NCBI GenBank assembly: GCA_963707015.1 | Contig: CAVPOO010000021.1 | Span: forward strand, 310,001 to 374,000 | Length of the DNA stretch: 64,000 nt | Source of the DNA: CAVPOO01 sp963707015 | GTDB lineage: Bacteria; Pseudomonadota; Gammaproteobacteria; Thiohalobacterales; Thiohalobacteraceae | Direction: 5' to 3' | In this document: positions 37,097-46,893 of the stretch, piece by piece | Layout: every line of letters starts with the position of its first letter | How positions within the stretch are numbered: position 1 is the stretch's first letter | Made by a program: the position numbers and the translations under genes | The notes under the pieces: model-generated | Seen by the model: only the letters and a program-made list of their open reading frames with translations | Told to the model about the DNA's origin: nothing | Database searches by the model: none

Positions 37097-38593
37097 TTAA
37101 CCAAACCGCAGCTGGTAACCAATCGCCTCGAGGTAGCCTTGCTCCAGTTCCAGATCGCCGCGCGTCAGAGGATGCTCATCCAGCCAGCCCTCCGGAAACA
37201 TCAGCTTAACTCCCTGCTCCTGAAACATCGTCGGCACCTCCGCAATCGCAGCAGGTGACCGGGAACGGTGCAGCAGAACCGCCAGCCGCATCAGCACCAC
37301 CAGTCGGGTCACCGGCCCAATCAGCCCCTTGGGCAGGGATTCAATGATGCCGGTCACCAGCCGACGCCGATGGCAGCCCACCAGGACCGCCAGCACCATC
37401 TGGTCGCGGTAGGAAAAGCCGGACAGGTCACCGTGCTGCAGCACATAGGCGCCATGTCGATGGTGCTGACTGTGGGCAATGGCAACACCCAGTTCATGCA
37501 GGCGCGCGGCCCACTCCAGCCAGTGCCGGCCCGGCGCGTCCAGCCCCCAGGTGCGAGCCGCCTGATCGAACAGAGACAGCGCCGTCACGGAGATCCTTTG
37601 CGCATGCTCGGTATCGATCTGATAGCGTTGCTCCAGCACCGCAACCGTTGCCTCACGTGTGTCCTCGTGCCGGATACGGCCGATCAGATCGTAGAGCAGA
37701 CCTTCGCGCAAGGCCCCCTGCGAGACCTGCATCCGTTCAATCTCCAGCGCCTCGAAGACTGCCGACAGCACCGCAACACCACCGGGAAACACCGGTTGGC
37801 GGCCTTCCTGCAGTCCTTTCAACTCCATGGAATTCACATCGCCCGCTGTGACCAGCGCCTTGCGCAATCTGCGCAGTGAGTCCGGTGTGATCCCGTAGTC
37901 AGACCAGCCGTTGGCGGCAACGACCTCCCGCACCGCCTTGATGGTACCCGAGGCACCTGCAACCGAATCCCACCCGCGACGGCGAAACTCAACCTCGACA
38001 GGCTGCAACTCCAGTCGCGCGGCGAGTACCGCATCACGCATGCGCGGCTTGCTGATCTTCCCGTCGGCAAAGAACGCGCGGCTCATCTGCACACAGCCCA
38101 TGTACAGGCTCTCGAGATAGCGCGGCTGGAACTCCTCGCCGATGATCAGCTCGGTGCTGCCACCGCCGATATCGATGACCAGGCGACGCTTGCCTGCCTG
38201 TACCAGGCTGTGCGAAACTCCCAGGTATATCAGACGGGCCTCTTCAATGCCGGAGATAATTTCGATAGGATGCCCAAGCGCCTGCTGAGCCGCATCGAGA
38301 AAGTCACTAGTTTCATGGGCACGCCGCAAGGTGTTCGTGCCTACCACCCGCACCGCCCCTGCCGGCATCTCCCGCAGCCTTTGCCCGAACCGCTGCAGGC
38401 AGTCCAGCGCGCGCGCATTTGCCTCTGCATCGAGCCGGTCCCGTTCGTCGAGTCCCGCCGCCAGGCGCACCGGTTCACGCAGCCGGTCGATCACCTGCAG
38501 CTGCTCGTCCTGCAGGCGGGCCACGATCATGTGAAAGCTGTTGGAACCGAGATCGACAGCCGCAATGGTTTCGTAGGCGTTGGTTTCAGACAC
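37097..38593 (-). CDS. ppx: Exopolyphosphatase (Ppx/GppA family)
   Basis: A 498-residue ASKHA-fold enzyme that removes terminal phosphates from polyphosphate (Ppx) or hydrolyses pppGpp (GppA). N-terminal phosphate loop AAVDLGSNSFHMIVARL, then VIDIGGGSTELIIG. The C-terminal half has the HD-like helical domain (WLEWAARLHELGVAIAHSQHH) found in long Ppx forms. It is monocistronic, and ppk1 lies 8 kb away rather than adjacent. Length and sequence favour Ppx. Confidence 0.9.
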   Translation of the reverse strand: MSETNAYETIAAVDLGSNSFHMIVARLQDEQLQVIDRLREPVRLAAGLDERDRLDAEANARALDCLQRFGQRLREMPAGAVRVVGTNTLRRAHETSDFLDAAQQALGHPIEIISGIEEARLIYLGVSHSLVQAGKRRLVIDIGGGSTELIIGEEFQPRYLESLYMGCVQMSRAFFADGKISKPRMRDAVLAARLELQPVEVEFRRRGWDSVAGASGTIKAVREVVAANGWSDYGITPDSLRRLRKALVTAGDVNSMELKGLQEGRQPVFPGGVAVLSAVFEALEIERMQVSQGALREGLLYDLIGRIRHEDTREATVAVLEQRYQIDTEHAQRISVTALSLFDQAARTWGLDAPGRHWLEWAARLHELGVAIAHSQHHRHGAYVLQHGDLSGFSYRDQMVLAVLVGCHRRRLVTGIIESLPKGLIGPVTRLVVLMRLAVLLHRSRSPAAIAEVPTMFQEQGVKLMFPEGWLDEHPLTRGDLELEQGYLEAIGYQLRFG

Positions 38594-38821
38594 AATGTTT
38601 CACTTTCAAGCGCTGGCAGGCTGCCGCGGAAATCGTCGGGTACTATAACAGCACCCTACCCGTGGCAACATGGAAACCACGCGTGATGCGGCCTGCCCGC
38701 CTGCATCGCGCGTTTCAACTCGTACACCCTGCCGACCCTCATTACCCTGCCAGCCTCGCCTGGCATCAATATTGCTCTTCTTAAAGATGGCAACAGGGAG
38801 TAACCACCCAGGAGATACACC

Positions 38822-39139
38822 ATGTCAATAGAGCATCGATGGAGTGAGCGCAAACCGATCGCGATGGAGGTACATCTCTACCATCCTTCTGCCGGCGAGG
38901 TCATGGCGAGGACACGGGACATCAGTCTCGAAGGCATGTTCGTGGAGACGGACGCGACTGACCTGCCGGTCAACACCGAGCTCGAGGTTTCCTTCATCAC
39001 GTTTGGCGAAAACGGACCCGAGCAACACCGGGTGTCGGCCTATGTCGTACATCGCAACGAGGCAGGCGTGGGGCTCATGCTTCGCCACGTCGAGTACAGC
39101 AATTTCCATGCACTGCGTTACATGCTGAACGCCGCCTGA
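38822..39139 (+). CDS. PilZ-domain protein
   Basis: A 105-residue single-domain protein. The c-di-GMP binding motif is split as usual: RWSERKP at the N-terminus and DISLEG about 30 residues later. AGGAGA precedes the start. It probably acts as a c-di-GMP effector; a partner cannot be named. A CSDXG-like C-terminal stretch VGLMLRHVE closes the barrel. Confidence 0.85.
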   Translation: MSIEHRWSERKPIAMEVHLYHPSAGEVMARTRDISLEGMFVETDATDLPVNTELEVSFITFGENGPEQHRVSAYVVHRNEAGVGLMLRHVEYSNFHALRYMLNAA

Positions 39140-39268
39140 GGCCCTCGGCGCCGGACCCATCCGAAAGGGCTCTGCACAGGCCTGCAAACGACCTGGGCTG
39201 CGGCTGCCAAACTGAAAGATCTTTGCAAAGCGCCGGCTGCCTGACTGCAGTCGGGACAAACGCCGTCA

Positions 39269-40246
39269 TCACTCCAGTTTTGCCAGTTCTTCTCTGACCA
39301 TCTCTGCCGGCAACGGAATATAGCCATCTTTCACCACAACCTGCTGGCCGGTCTTCGACAGCACCAGGGTCAGGAATTCTTTCTCCAGCGGCGGCAACGG
39401 CCCGTTGGGGTGTTTGTTGAAATACACGTAAAGGAATCTCGCCAGTGGATAACTGCCTGTGATTGCGTTGTCGGGTGTCACCTCGACAAACTTGTCACCC
39501 GCCTTATCTGCAAGCGGGATAGCCCTGACAGCGGACGTCACGTAACCGATACTCGCGTAACCAATGCCACTGAGCGATCGGGTAACGGCCTGAACCACCA
39601 ATGCAGAGCCGGGCTGCTCGTTCACCGTCGTCCTGTAATCGCCCTTGCATAGGGCCTCCTCTTTGAAATAGCCGTGGATTCCGGACATAGAGTTGCGACC
39701 GTAGAGCTGTATCGAACGATCCTTCCAGGGGCCGGTCAGACCGAGCTGGCCCCACTTCATGACAGCCGCCGGGTAACCACACTTGCGTGTCGATGAGAAC
39801 ACCGCGTCCACCTGCGCAATGGTCATACCGGTAACCGGGTTGTCCCTGTTCACAAACACGGCGAGGACATCGGCCGCGACCCGGACAGCGCCTGGCTTGT
39901 AGCCATACCTCGCCTCGAAGGCGGCCTCCTCGCCGGCCGTCATCTTGCGGCTCATCGGGCCAATGCTGGACGTGCCCTCGGTCAGCGCAGGCGGGGCGGT
40001 GGACGAACCGGCCGCCTGGATCTGTATCGTGACATTCGGATACTCGCGCTTGAACGCTTCTGCCCACAGTGTCATGAGATTCGCAAGCGTATCTGAGCCG
40101 ACACTGGAGAGATTGCCCGCTACGCCATCTACCCGCCGGTAATCCGGCATTGTTGCGTCGAGCTCGGCGCCGATCGCCAGGACCGGACCTGACATCACCC
40201 AGGCAGCGGCGAAACCCATCGCTGCAACGCTTCCGAACACGTTCAT
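39269..40246 (-). CDS. pstS: Phosphate ABC transporter substrate-binding protein, first copy
   Basis: A 325-residue periplasmic protein from the ATG at 40246 (AGGAGG upstream), with a signal peptide (about 1-24). Phosphate-binding loops are GSDTLANL, AAGSSTAPPAL and SGIHGYF. No pstC, A or B is adjacent; the transport genes are with the second PstS at 60.9 kb. A Pho-box-like site lies about 100 bp upstream. It is convergent with PilZ and shares orientation with phoBR. Confidence 0.88.
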   Translation of the reverse strand: MNVFGSVAAMGFAAAWVMSGPVLAIGAELDATMPDYRRVDGVAGNLSSVGSDTLANLMTLWAEAFKREYPNVTIQIQAAGSSTAPPALTEGTSSIGPMSRKMTAGEEAAFEARYGYKPGAVRVAADVLAVFVNRDNPVTGMTIAQVDAVFSSTRKCGYPAAVMKWGQLGLTGPWKDRSIQLYGRNSMSGIHGYFKEEALCKGDYRTTVNEQPGSALVVQAVTRSLSGIGYASIGYVTSAVRAIPLADKAGDKFVEVTPDNAITGSYPLARFLYVYFNKHPNGPLPPLEKEFLTLVLSKTGQQVVVKDGYIPLPAEMVREELAKLE

Positions 40247-40341
40247 GGTAATCCTCCTTGACAGTTGGCATCCCGGACTACCCTGCCCCGGACCCGCGCA
40301 AACCGAAACAACCGATGCCGCCGGCATTCAATGGCAGTGTT

Positions 40342-40358
40342 GTGACGACACTGTAACA
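40342..40358 (-). promoter_or_regulatory. Candidate Pho box upstream of pstS
   Basis: On the minus strand TGTTAC and CGTCAC stand 11 bp apart (TGTTACAGTGTCGTCAC), the spacing PhoB dimers need. It lies about 100 bp before the pstS start. Confidence 0.5.
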
Positions 40359-40443
40359 CCCTGGCAGAAAATCCGCCTGTGTGTGTCCTGATGATGCCAG
40401 CACGCGCTGGGCGTAAACCCTGCGTGACAACGGCTCGCAGCTG

Positions 40444-41757
40444 TCAGGCTTCGACCTTGACTTGTTCACGCAGTACCCGGGAAGCAGGATAATCGCAGCG
40501 GAAGACTGTTCCGCGCCCCGGCACACTCTCGACGTGTAAGGTACCACCATGGCGCAGGAGCACATGCTTTACGATTGCCAGTCCAAGACCCGTGCCACCC
40601 CGCTGCCGGGAGCGGCTGGTATCCACCCGATAAAACCTTTCGGTCACCCGTGGCAGGTGGCGCGCGGGAATACCCATGCCCGTATCGCGAATCTCGAAGT
40701 GTGCGCCGCTGTCATCGGCGTACCAGCGCATGTCTATCTTGCCGCCCGCCGGCGTATAGCGTACGGCATTGAAGGCAAGATTGGAGAACAGGCTGCGCAG
40801 CTCTTCGCTGTTGCCATCAAGCCAGAGATCCGCATCGGCAGCGAGGGTGATCCGGTGTCCTTCTTCACCACTCAGGCGCTCGGCGTCCTCCCGGACCGAC
40901 TCCAGCATGGCGGCGACACAGACCGGCTGACTGCTCTCGATCTCATTCCTGGATTCCAGACGCGCCAGGGTCAGCAGATCATCGATGATCCGATGCATAC
41001 GTTCCGCCTGTTCCCGCATGACACCGATCTGGGCTCGCCATGACTCGTGCACGCTGGCTGCATCGTCTGCCATGGGCTCGAGGTAGCCCAGCAACACCGT
41101 CAGCGGGGTGCGCAACTCGTGCGAAACATTCGCCACGAAATCACGCCGCATCTGTTCGAGTGAGCGGAACCGGGTAACGTCTCTGGCAACCAGCAGGCGC
41201 TGATTCTTGCCGTAGGGGACAATCTGCACCGACAGCGACGCCCGGTGGTCGCGCGGTGAGATCAGATCAAACGGGCTGGCATAATCGTCCCGGGCGAGAC
41301 GCGACACGAAGTCCAGATTCCTGATCAGATTCCCGATACGCTGGCCGGCGTCCCGGGGATAGCGGAGTCCGAGCAGCTGGGTCGCCGCATCGTTCCACCA
41401 CTCAATTTCGTCGCTGGATTTGAGAACGACCATGGCATAGGGAATAGCCGCCGTTGCGTTCTGAAACCGGCGCAACATGCTGCCGAGCTTCTTCTTGCGT
41501 TTTCGGTCGCGCTGTTGCAGCCGGTATATGTCGTGAAATATGTCCGCCCAGATGCCGTATGAATGCGGCGGCGCGGACTCGTTGCCTTCACCCAGCCAGC
41601 GCGCAAGACGCCCTATGTTAAGCAGATGCCAGGCCGCATAGCCCGCCAGGCCGAGGCACAAGAACACCAGCACCCGATCGAATACCAGCCCGACCAGGAT
41701 GCCTGCGAGACTCACGCCAGCAAGATGCCGGGATTCTTCCAGCCACGCCTTGCGCAC
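40444..41757 (-). CDS. phoR: Phosphate regulon sensor kinase PhoR
   Basis: A 437-residue kinase. Two hydrophobic helices at the N-terminus (about 10-45) have no real periplasmic domain between them, typical of PhoR. A PAS domain (about 95-190) precedes H-box NVSHELRTPLTV and the HATPase (FSNLAFNAVRYTP, DTGMGIPARHL, GGTGLGLAIVKHVL). It phosphorylates PhoB when phosphate is scarce. Gap to phoB is 3 bp. Confidence 0.93.
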   Translation of the reverse strand: MRKAWLEESRHLAGVSLAGILVGLVFDRVLVFLCLGLAGYAAWHLLNIGRLARWLGEGNESAPPHSYGIWADIFHDIYRLQQRDRKRKKKLGSMLRRFQNATAAIPYAMVVLKSSDEIEWWNDAATQLLGLRYPRDAGQRIGNLIRNLDFVSRLARDDYASPFDLISPRDHRASLSVQIVPYGKNQRLLVARDVTRFRSLEQMRRDFVANVSHELRTPLTVLLGYLEPMADDAASVHESWRAQIGVMREQAERMHRIIDDLLTLARLESRNEIESSQPVCVAAMLESVREDAERLSGEEGHRITLAADADLWLDGNSEELRSLFSNLAFNAVRYTPAGGKIDMRWYADDSGAHFEIRDTGMGIPARHLPRVTERFYRVDTSRSRQRGGTGLGLAIVKHVLLRHGGTLHVESVPGRGTVFRCDYPASRVLREQVKVEA

Positions 41758-41760
41758 TGC

Positions 41761-42453
41761 CTACTCCCGCATTGAAAACCGGTAACCCGTTCCCCGCACG
41801 GTCTGAATCAATCGATCATGGCCCTGAGGCGCAAGCGCCTTGCGCAGACGCCGGATGTGCACGTCGACTGTCCGTTCCTCAACGTAGACATTACGTCCCC
41901 AGACACGATCCAGCAACTGACTTCGGCTGAAAACCCGTTCCGGATGCGTCATGAAGAAGTGCAGCAGCTTGAATTCGGTCGGGCCCATTTTCAGCGTGAG
42001 CCCCGCGGCTCGAACACGGTGGCTGGAAGGGTCCAGTGTCAGCCCGTCTATCGACAAGACCTCCGTCTGTTCGGGCCCGCGACCACGACGCAGTACGGCA
42101 TTGATCCGCGCCACCAGTTCTCTCGGCGAAAACGGCTTGGTGACATAGTCGTCAGCGCCGATGTTCAGACCCTTTATCTTGTCTTCTTCCTCGCTGCGGG
42201 CCGTCAGCATGATAATGGGGATACTCCAGGTGAGCTCATCGGCCTTGAGCCGCCGCGCCAGATCGATCCCGCTCTGATCCGGCAACATCCAGTCGAGCAA
42301 AACCAGATCAGCACCGTGGTCCGCGATTGCCACCTCGGCAGTGGCGGCATCTTCCGCCTCGACAACACGGAAACCGGCCCGCTCCAGGGTAAACCTGACA
42401 AGCTGGCGTATGGACCGCTCGTCTTCAACGATGAGAATGCGTTCCACAGTCAA
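41761..42453 (-). CDS. phoB: Phosphate regulon response regulator PhoB
   Basis: A 230-residue OmpR-type regulator. The acidic pair is EDE near residue 10, the phospho-acceptor is Asp54 (LLDWMLPDQSG, a PhoB hallmark) and the winged helix ends with RTVDVHIRRLRKAL. It activates genes with Pho boxes. It is first in the phoB-phoR operon, with its own Pho-box-like site 42 bp upstream. Confidence 0.95.
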   Translation of the reverse strand: MTVERILIVEDERSIRQLVRFTLERAGFRVVEAEDAATAEVAIADHGADLVLLDWMLPDQSGIDLARRLKADELTWSIPIIMLTARSEEEDKIKGLNIGADDYVTKPFSPRELVARINAVLRRGRGPEQTEVLSIDGLTLDPSSHRVRAAGLTLKMGPTEFKLLHFFMTHPERVFSRSQLLDRVWGRNVYVEERTVDVHIRRLRKALAPQGHDRLIQTVRGTGYRFSMRE

Positions 42454-42494
42454 GACTCGTTTACCGGGATTGCCTGGAATTACACATGAGAATT

Positions 42495-42511
42495 GTTACA
42501 AAACCGTTACA
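42495..42511 (-). promoter_or_regulatory. Candidate Pho box upstream of phoB
   Basis: Minus strand TGTAAC-GGTTT-TGTAAC, two identical hexamers 11 bp apart, ends about 42 bp before phoB. This fits PhoB autoregulation. Confidence 0.6.
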
Positions 42512-42914
42512 TGGACAGGCGCAAGTCAAGGTGGCAGGATCATGCGCCGGGTGGGCCGATCGCATCGGATCCCCAGGCTATGCTGCCAAGGCTTCACCGG
42601 CTGCCGCCCCACTCGAGTCGGCTGCCGGATTTCGCTCAGTCCAGCCGCCGGCAATATGAAGCCGGCTTGCGCCCTGATCAACACCCGAACCCGCTGACGC
42701 GGCAACCCCGGGTAGGCGGAAGGCATGGTCAGTCGCTTGCTTCAGAGTCGGCAGAGTTCGATCGGAAATGATTCGAAAGCGGGCCAGATCGTAGTCCAGC
42801 GTCGGGTGTTACCACACCGTCATTCGGCGTCTGGAAAGCGGCCTCCCTGGAAGGCAACACGAGAGGACCTGACCGCGCGGCGCGCTCCAGCGTATCTTGC
42901 CTCCGCGCCGGTGC
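42512..42914. other. Intergenic gap, no gene seen
   Basis: About 400 bp between the phoB promoter and the histidine phosphatase gene. Short ORFs cross it on both strands but none has a ribosome site with a plausible protein. Confidence 0.4.
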
Positions 42915-43604
42915 TCATATCGAGTTGAGCTGCGGCACATCACCCGTCAGACGAGTGGGGGCGGCTGAGACGCCACATCGGAAAGGAATCTCTACAGCCC
43001 CTGAGCGTACGAACCCGGATGGTTTGCCCCATTCGTCATAGCTCACGCAGCTGTCACCCGCGAACTGGAAATCCCCGATGTAGCGGTGCGAGATTCTCTG
43101 TTTCAGCTGCTCGCTGTAGTCCAGACCAAGGAAATGGCTGACCAACCCTCTGATGACACCGGCATGCACGACAACCAGGACGGTGCGTTCCGGAAACAAT
43201 CCAGTCAGGGAAACGAGGAAGCGAACACTGCGCTCCTGCATCTGACGAAAGCTTTCGCCTTCGGGGTAGACAAAATCCGGATCCTTCTTGTGTTCGGGGA
43301 TATTCCTCGTCACCCACTTCTTAGTTTTCTTGTACAGGAGTCCGTAGTTGACCTCATTCAACGCGGGCGAGTCATGCACGATAGGTATGCGATGTCGTCG
43401 CGCATAATACATTGCCGTCTGCCGTGCTCTCTCGAGGGCACTTGAATAGATCGCATCCAGGCTGATAGCCCGCTCGCGCAGGGTGTCATCAACAAAGGCA
43501 AGGTCGGCTTGCCAATCCGCCGCGCGGGGCGCATCGCCCCAGCCCAGAATCTGGCCAGAGGCGTTGAGCAGGGTCTTGTAGTGCCTGACGACAATCGCAC
43601 GCAT
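42915..43604 (-). CDS. Histidine phosphatase superfamily protein
   Basis: A 229-residue phosphoglycerate-mutase-like protein. The catalytic motif near residue 7 reads VVRHYKTLLN, where most members have RHG or RHGE; the histidine and arginine are kept. Later LVVVHAGVIRG supplies the second histidine, and SALERARQTA is the usual substrate-side helix. Substrate unknown. It lies between phoBR and the DUF21-CBS genes. Confidence 0.82.
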   Translation of the reverse strand: MRAIVVRHYKTLLNASGQILGWGDAPRAADWQADLAFVDDTLRERAISLDAIYSSALERARQTAMYYARRHRIPIVHDSPALNEVNYGLLYKKTKKWVTRNIPEHKKDPDFVYPEGESFRQMQERSVRFLVSLTGLFPERTVLVVVHAGVIRGLVSHFLGLDYSEQLKQRISHRYIGDFQFAGDSCVSYDEWGKPSGFVRSGAVEIPFRCGVSAAPTRLTGDVPQLNSI

Positions 43605-43756
43605 AAATTAAGACAATAGCAGCTCGCGAGGACAGATTGTAAAAGTTGCCGACCCGCCGGCTGTCGCCGACCCGATAGCCCGCCCCGGCAGGTCAAAGAT
43701 TCACACCCTTGACGCAGTGGTTCCAGGCTCTCCCGCGCAGCAGGGCAATTCCCGTC

Positions 43757-45016
43757 TTATCCGGGCTCCACCCGCAACTTCACAATCGCGCGGTCCGTCG
43801 CCTCGGCCACGGTGAAGCGGAAACCCGATTCAACAATTGACTCACCCTGCTGAGGGATGTGCCGCAGCCTCGCCATGACCATCCCTCCGATGGTGTGGGA
43901 TTCACCCGCCGGCAGGTTGGTCCCGAGCACATCGTTGGCCTCGGAGATGGGCAGACGGGCGTCCATCAGATAGGTCTCCTCGTCCAGCATCTCGAAGATA
44001 CGCTTGCGCCGCGGCAGATACTCTTCGAAGTCATAACCCACGTCGATTTCACCGACCACTTCCTCGAGGATATCCTCCATGGTGATCATGCCGATGGCAG
44101 ATCCGAATTCATCCACCACGATCGCCATGTGGTCCTCGCGGGTACGCAAGACGGGCAGTAGCTGGTCTATGGTCTGGTAGGGCGAAACATAGTATACGGG
44201 CTTGATGAGATCATCGAGGGGCCGCGCCGCCAGTTCCAGGTCCATCAGGTCCCAGGTCGTAAGCGTGACGATGCCGACAATGTTGCTGATGTTCCCACTA
44301 TAAACAGGCAGCCGGTTGTAGCCACGCCTCCGAACGAGGGTGATCGCATCGAGGGTACCCCGGTTGTCATTCAGGGCTGTCATCTCGGCGACAGGGATCA
44401 TCGCTTCCCCGACAGTCGTCTCGGCGAAACGAATGGCGCGCCTGATCCGGGCGCGATCGAACACGTCCACATTGGCCCCGCGGTCCGCCATCTCGACAAC
44501 CATGCGGATCTGTTCGCGGGTAATGAAGACATTCTGTTCGGTCTTGCCGCCGCCCACCAGCCGCGCCGCCAGGCGGGCAACGCGGGAAAAGACGAAGACG
44601 ATGGGATAGAACAGCGCAGAAAATACCCGCAAGGGATAGACGACGATCGGCGCGATCTCATCGGACTTCTGCTGGTAGACACTTTTCGGGACAATTTCGC
44701 CAAAGATCAGGAACAGCGGCGTAAACAGCACGACGGCATAAAAGTCACCCGCCGCGCCAAAGAAGCGGATCATCAGCATGGTGCCAATCGTCGTCAACGC
44801 AACCGTCGACACATTGGTGCCCACCAGCGTGGTGCCCAGCAGTACGTCCGGTGTCTGAAACAGTTTCAGCACCAGTTTGGCGCCCCGGTTGCCCTGGTTT
44901 GCCTTGTGGTGCAACTTGAGCTTGTCCGAGTTCACCAGCGCCATCTCCGAACCCGAGAAAAACCCCTTCAGGAGCAGGAGCAGCACCACACCGAAGAAAA
45001 TCAGCAGAAATTCCAT
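43757..45016 (-). CDS. DUF21-CBS (CNNM/CorC/HlyC) membrane protein, copy 1
   Basis: A 419-residue protein. The N-terminal DUF21 region (about 1-185) has several membrane helices starting with LKGFFSGSEMALVNSDKLKL. Paired CBS domains follow (about 205-330) and a CorC/HlyC domain ends the chain (about 345-415). Members are implicated in Mg2+ or cobalt efflux, with CBS domains sensing nucleotides. It sits 15 bp after a related gene on the same strand. Confidence 0.9.
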   Translation of the reverse strand: MEFLLIFFGVVLLLLLKGFFSGSEMALVNSDKLKLHHKANQGNRGAKLVLKLFQTPDVLLGTTLVGTNVSTVALTTIGTMLMIRFFGAAGDFYAVVLFTPLFLIFGEIVPKSVYQQKSDEIAPIVVYPLRVFSALFYPIVFVFSRVARLAARLVGGGKTEQNVFITREQIRMVVEMADRGANVDVFDRARIRRAIRFAETTVGEAMIPVAEMTALNDNRGTLDAITLVRRRGYNRLPVYSGNISNIVGIVTLTTWDLMDLELAARPLDDLIKPVYYVSPYQTIDQLLPVLRTREDHMAIVVDEFGSAIGMITMEDILEEVVGEIDVGYDFEEYLPRRKRIFEMLDEETYLMDARLPISEANDVLGTNLPAGESHTIGGMVMARLRHIPQQGESIVESGFRFTVAEATDRAIVKLRVEPG

Positions 45017-45031
45017 CCTCCAGGCTCCTCT

Positions 45032-46678
45032 TCAGTCAGCCATCTTTCGCTTCCACGCCTCGGATTCGGACTCGCCGGAAGCCGCCTCATCGGTCGTAGT
45101 AAGAACCTCGGCATCGCCGGTTCGCAGCGTCTCAGCCTTATCGGCCGGGGACGCACCCCCGGCGGCCATGTCCGCCCCGCTGTCATCCACCGCTCTTTCC
45201 GTCCCGCCGGTGGGAGGCGCTTGCTCATCAGGCCTGGCTTCGTCCAGCCGGTTTGCTTGCGCATCCCCCTCCCCCGTACCGGTTGCTTCTGCCGCGACGT
45301 CTTCCTCCACGGCCTCTTCGGCGGCTGCCTCTTCGACCGCCAGGCCGCGACTGATACGCACGCGCGCGATGCGATGTTCATCCATTTCCAGAATTGTGAT
45401 CACGAGACCTTCCACGGCGACGCTGTCACCGACTTTCGGCAACCGGTCCAGATGGCGGAAGGCGACGCCACCAATCGTGGTCATCCGCGGATCCTCGATC
45501 CCGAAGTTAGTCAGATTGTTGAAGTCAGTCAGTTTCATGGCACCTTCGACTTCGTAGAAATTCTCGTCGCGCTCCCGGTACAGCTCCTGTCCCTCCACCT
45601 CCCCGGAGATCTGGCCAAATATGAAGGTAAGCACGTCTTTCATGGTGACGAAGCCTTCGACGCCACCAAACTCGTTGAGTACGGCAGCCGCCCGCGCATC
45701 ATTGTTCTGGAAAAAATCGAACATCTCGTCGACCTTCTTGGTCAGCGGAACCACCACCGGCGGGTGCATGATGTCTGCCAGATCAATCGCCGAGAGATCC
45801 GCCCGGTCCAGTACCAGCCGGAGCACATCCTCCGCGTGAACAAAGCCCACCAGATTGTCCCGATGCCCGCGAAACACCGGCACGCGCGGATGGCGGTAGA
45901 CCTGAAATTGTTCCACCATCTCGGGCACGGTCATATCCGCGCTGAAAAATGAGGTGCGGGTGCGCGGGGTCATGATCTCCACAACCTCGGTATCCCCCGC
46001 CTCCAGCAGGTTATAGATCAGTGCCCGTTCGGTCGCGTTGAGCTCCCCACCTTTGGCGACCTCCTCCACCAGTGTCCGGAACTCGTCAAGTTGCAGGATA
46101 TTCTCCGCCCCGGTCTCCTCACCGACGATCAGCGTCGTAACGCGGTCGGCAACGCTCCGAATGAGCCAGACCAGTGGTGCGATGAGCCTGACCCACAGGC
46201 TCATGGGCGATGCGACGACCCCGGTGCTGATGCGCACGGGGTCGGAAACCGAAATGGTCTTTGGTGTAACTTCTCCGAACAGCAGCAGCAGGGGCACCAT
46301 GACCAGGATACTGATCCAGCCGGCGCGTTCGAGCCCGTAAAGGCTGACGAGGATTCCCGTCATGTTGGCGGCGGCGGCGATGTTTACCAGCTCATTGCCG
46401 CACAGAATGGAGATGATCAGGCGCCGCGGCTGGTCAAGGAGGGCATGCAGGGTCTCGGAATGGCGGTGGCGTTCCCGGCGCAATTTCTGAAGATCCAGCC
46501 GGGAGAGTGAAAACAAGGCGGTTTCGGAACCCGAAAAGAAGGCCGACCCACAGAGCAGCAGGCCCTGCAGGGTCAGGCGGACAATCATCCCCGGCTCTTT
46601 CAGCTGCGACGTATCGAAGGCAAAGAAGGTCTTCACCGCCGCCCAATGTTGAACCAGTTCCTGAAACAACCCGTCCAT
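45032..46678 (-). CDS. DUF21-CBS (CNNM/CorC/HlyC) membrane protein, copy 2, with acidic tail
   Basis: A 548-residue protein from the ATG at 46678 (GGAAA about 6 bases upstream; the longer reading is rejected). DUF21 (about 25-220, FFSGSETALFSLSRLDLQKL), two CBS domains and CorC/HlyC follow. After about residue 435 comes a roughly 100-residue Ala/Glu/Thr-rich tail that looks disordered. Divergent from ppk1. Copies 1 and 2 probably form an operon. Confidence 0.88.
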   Translation of the reverse strand: MDGLFQELVQHWAAVKTFFAFDTSQLKEPGMIVRLTLQGLLLCGSAFFSGSETALFSLSRLDLQKLRRERHRHSETLHALLDQPRRLIISILCGNELVNIAAAANMTGILVSLYGLERAGWISILVMVPLLLLFGEVTPKTISVSDPVRISTGVVASPMSLWVRLIAPLVWLIRSVADRVTTLIVGEETGAENILQLDEFRTLVEEVAKGGELNATERALIYNLLEAGDTEVVEIMTPRTRTSFFSADMTVPEMVEQFQVYRHPRVPVFRGHRDNLVGFVHAEDVLRLVLDRADLSAIDLADIMHPPVVVPLTKKVDEMFDFFQNNDARAAAVLNEFGGVEGFVTMKDVLTFIFGQISGEVEGQELYRERDENFYEVEGAMKLTDFNNLTNFGIEDPRMTTIGGVAFRHLDRLPKVGDSVAVEGLVITILEMDEHRIARVRISRGLAVEEAAAEEAVEEDVAAEATGTGEGDAQANRLDEARPDEQAPPTGGTERAVDDSGADMAAGGASPADKAETLRTGDAEVLTTTDEAASGESESEAWKRKMAD

Positions 46679-46893
46679 CGCCACTTTCCTCGATGGGACC
46701 CGTAGTCCGACCTCGCGCCCGGCAGCACACCGGCCGGAAGACCAGATCCAGCTCACGGCCATATGACAGATCGGGATTCAATCGCTTCGAGCACTCCGGC
46801 CACCCTGCCCTTCCCGGGATAGCGCGGACCTGCCTCCTCCTGATCACCTTAGAGTGCTACACTAAAGCCTAACCGTAACCGGAGGGTTTGACA

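Noticed and set aside
42493..42771. Small plus-strand gene upstream of the histidine phosphatase
   Set aside because: It has no ribosome site, has a biased composition and lies over the phoB promoter; no recognisable protein.
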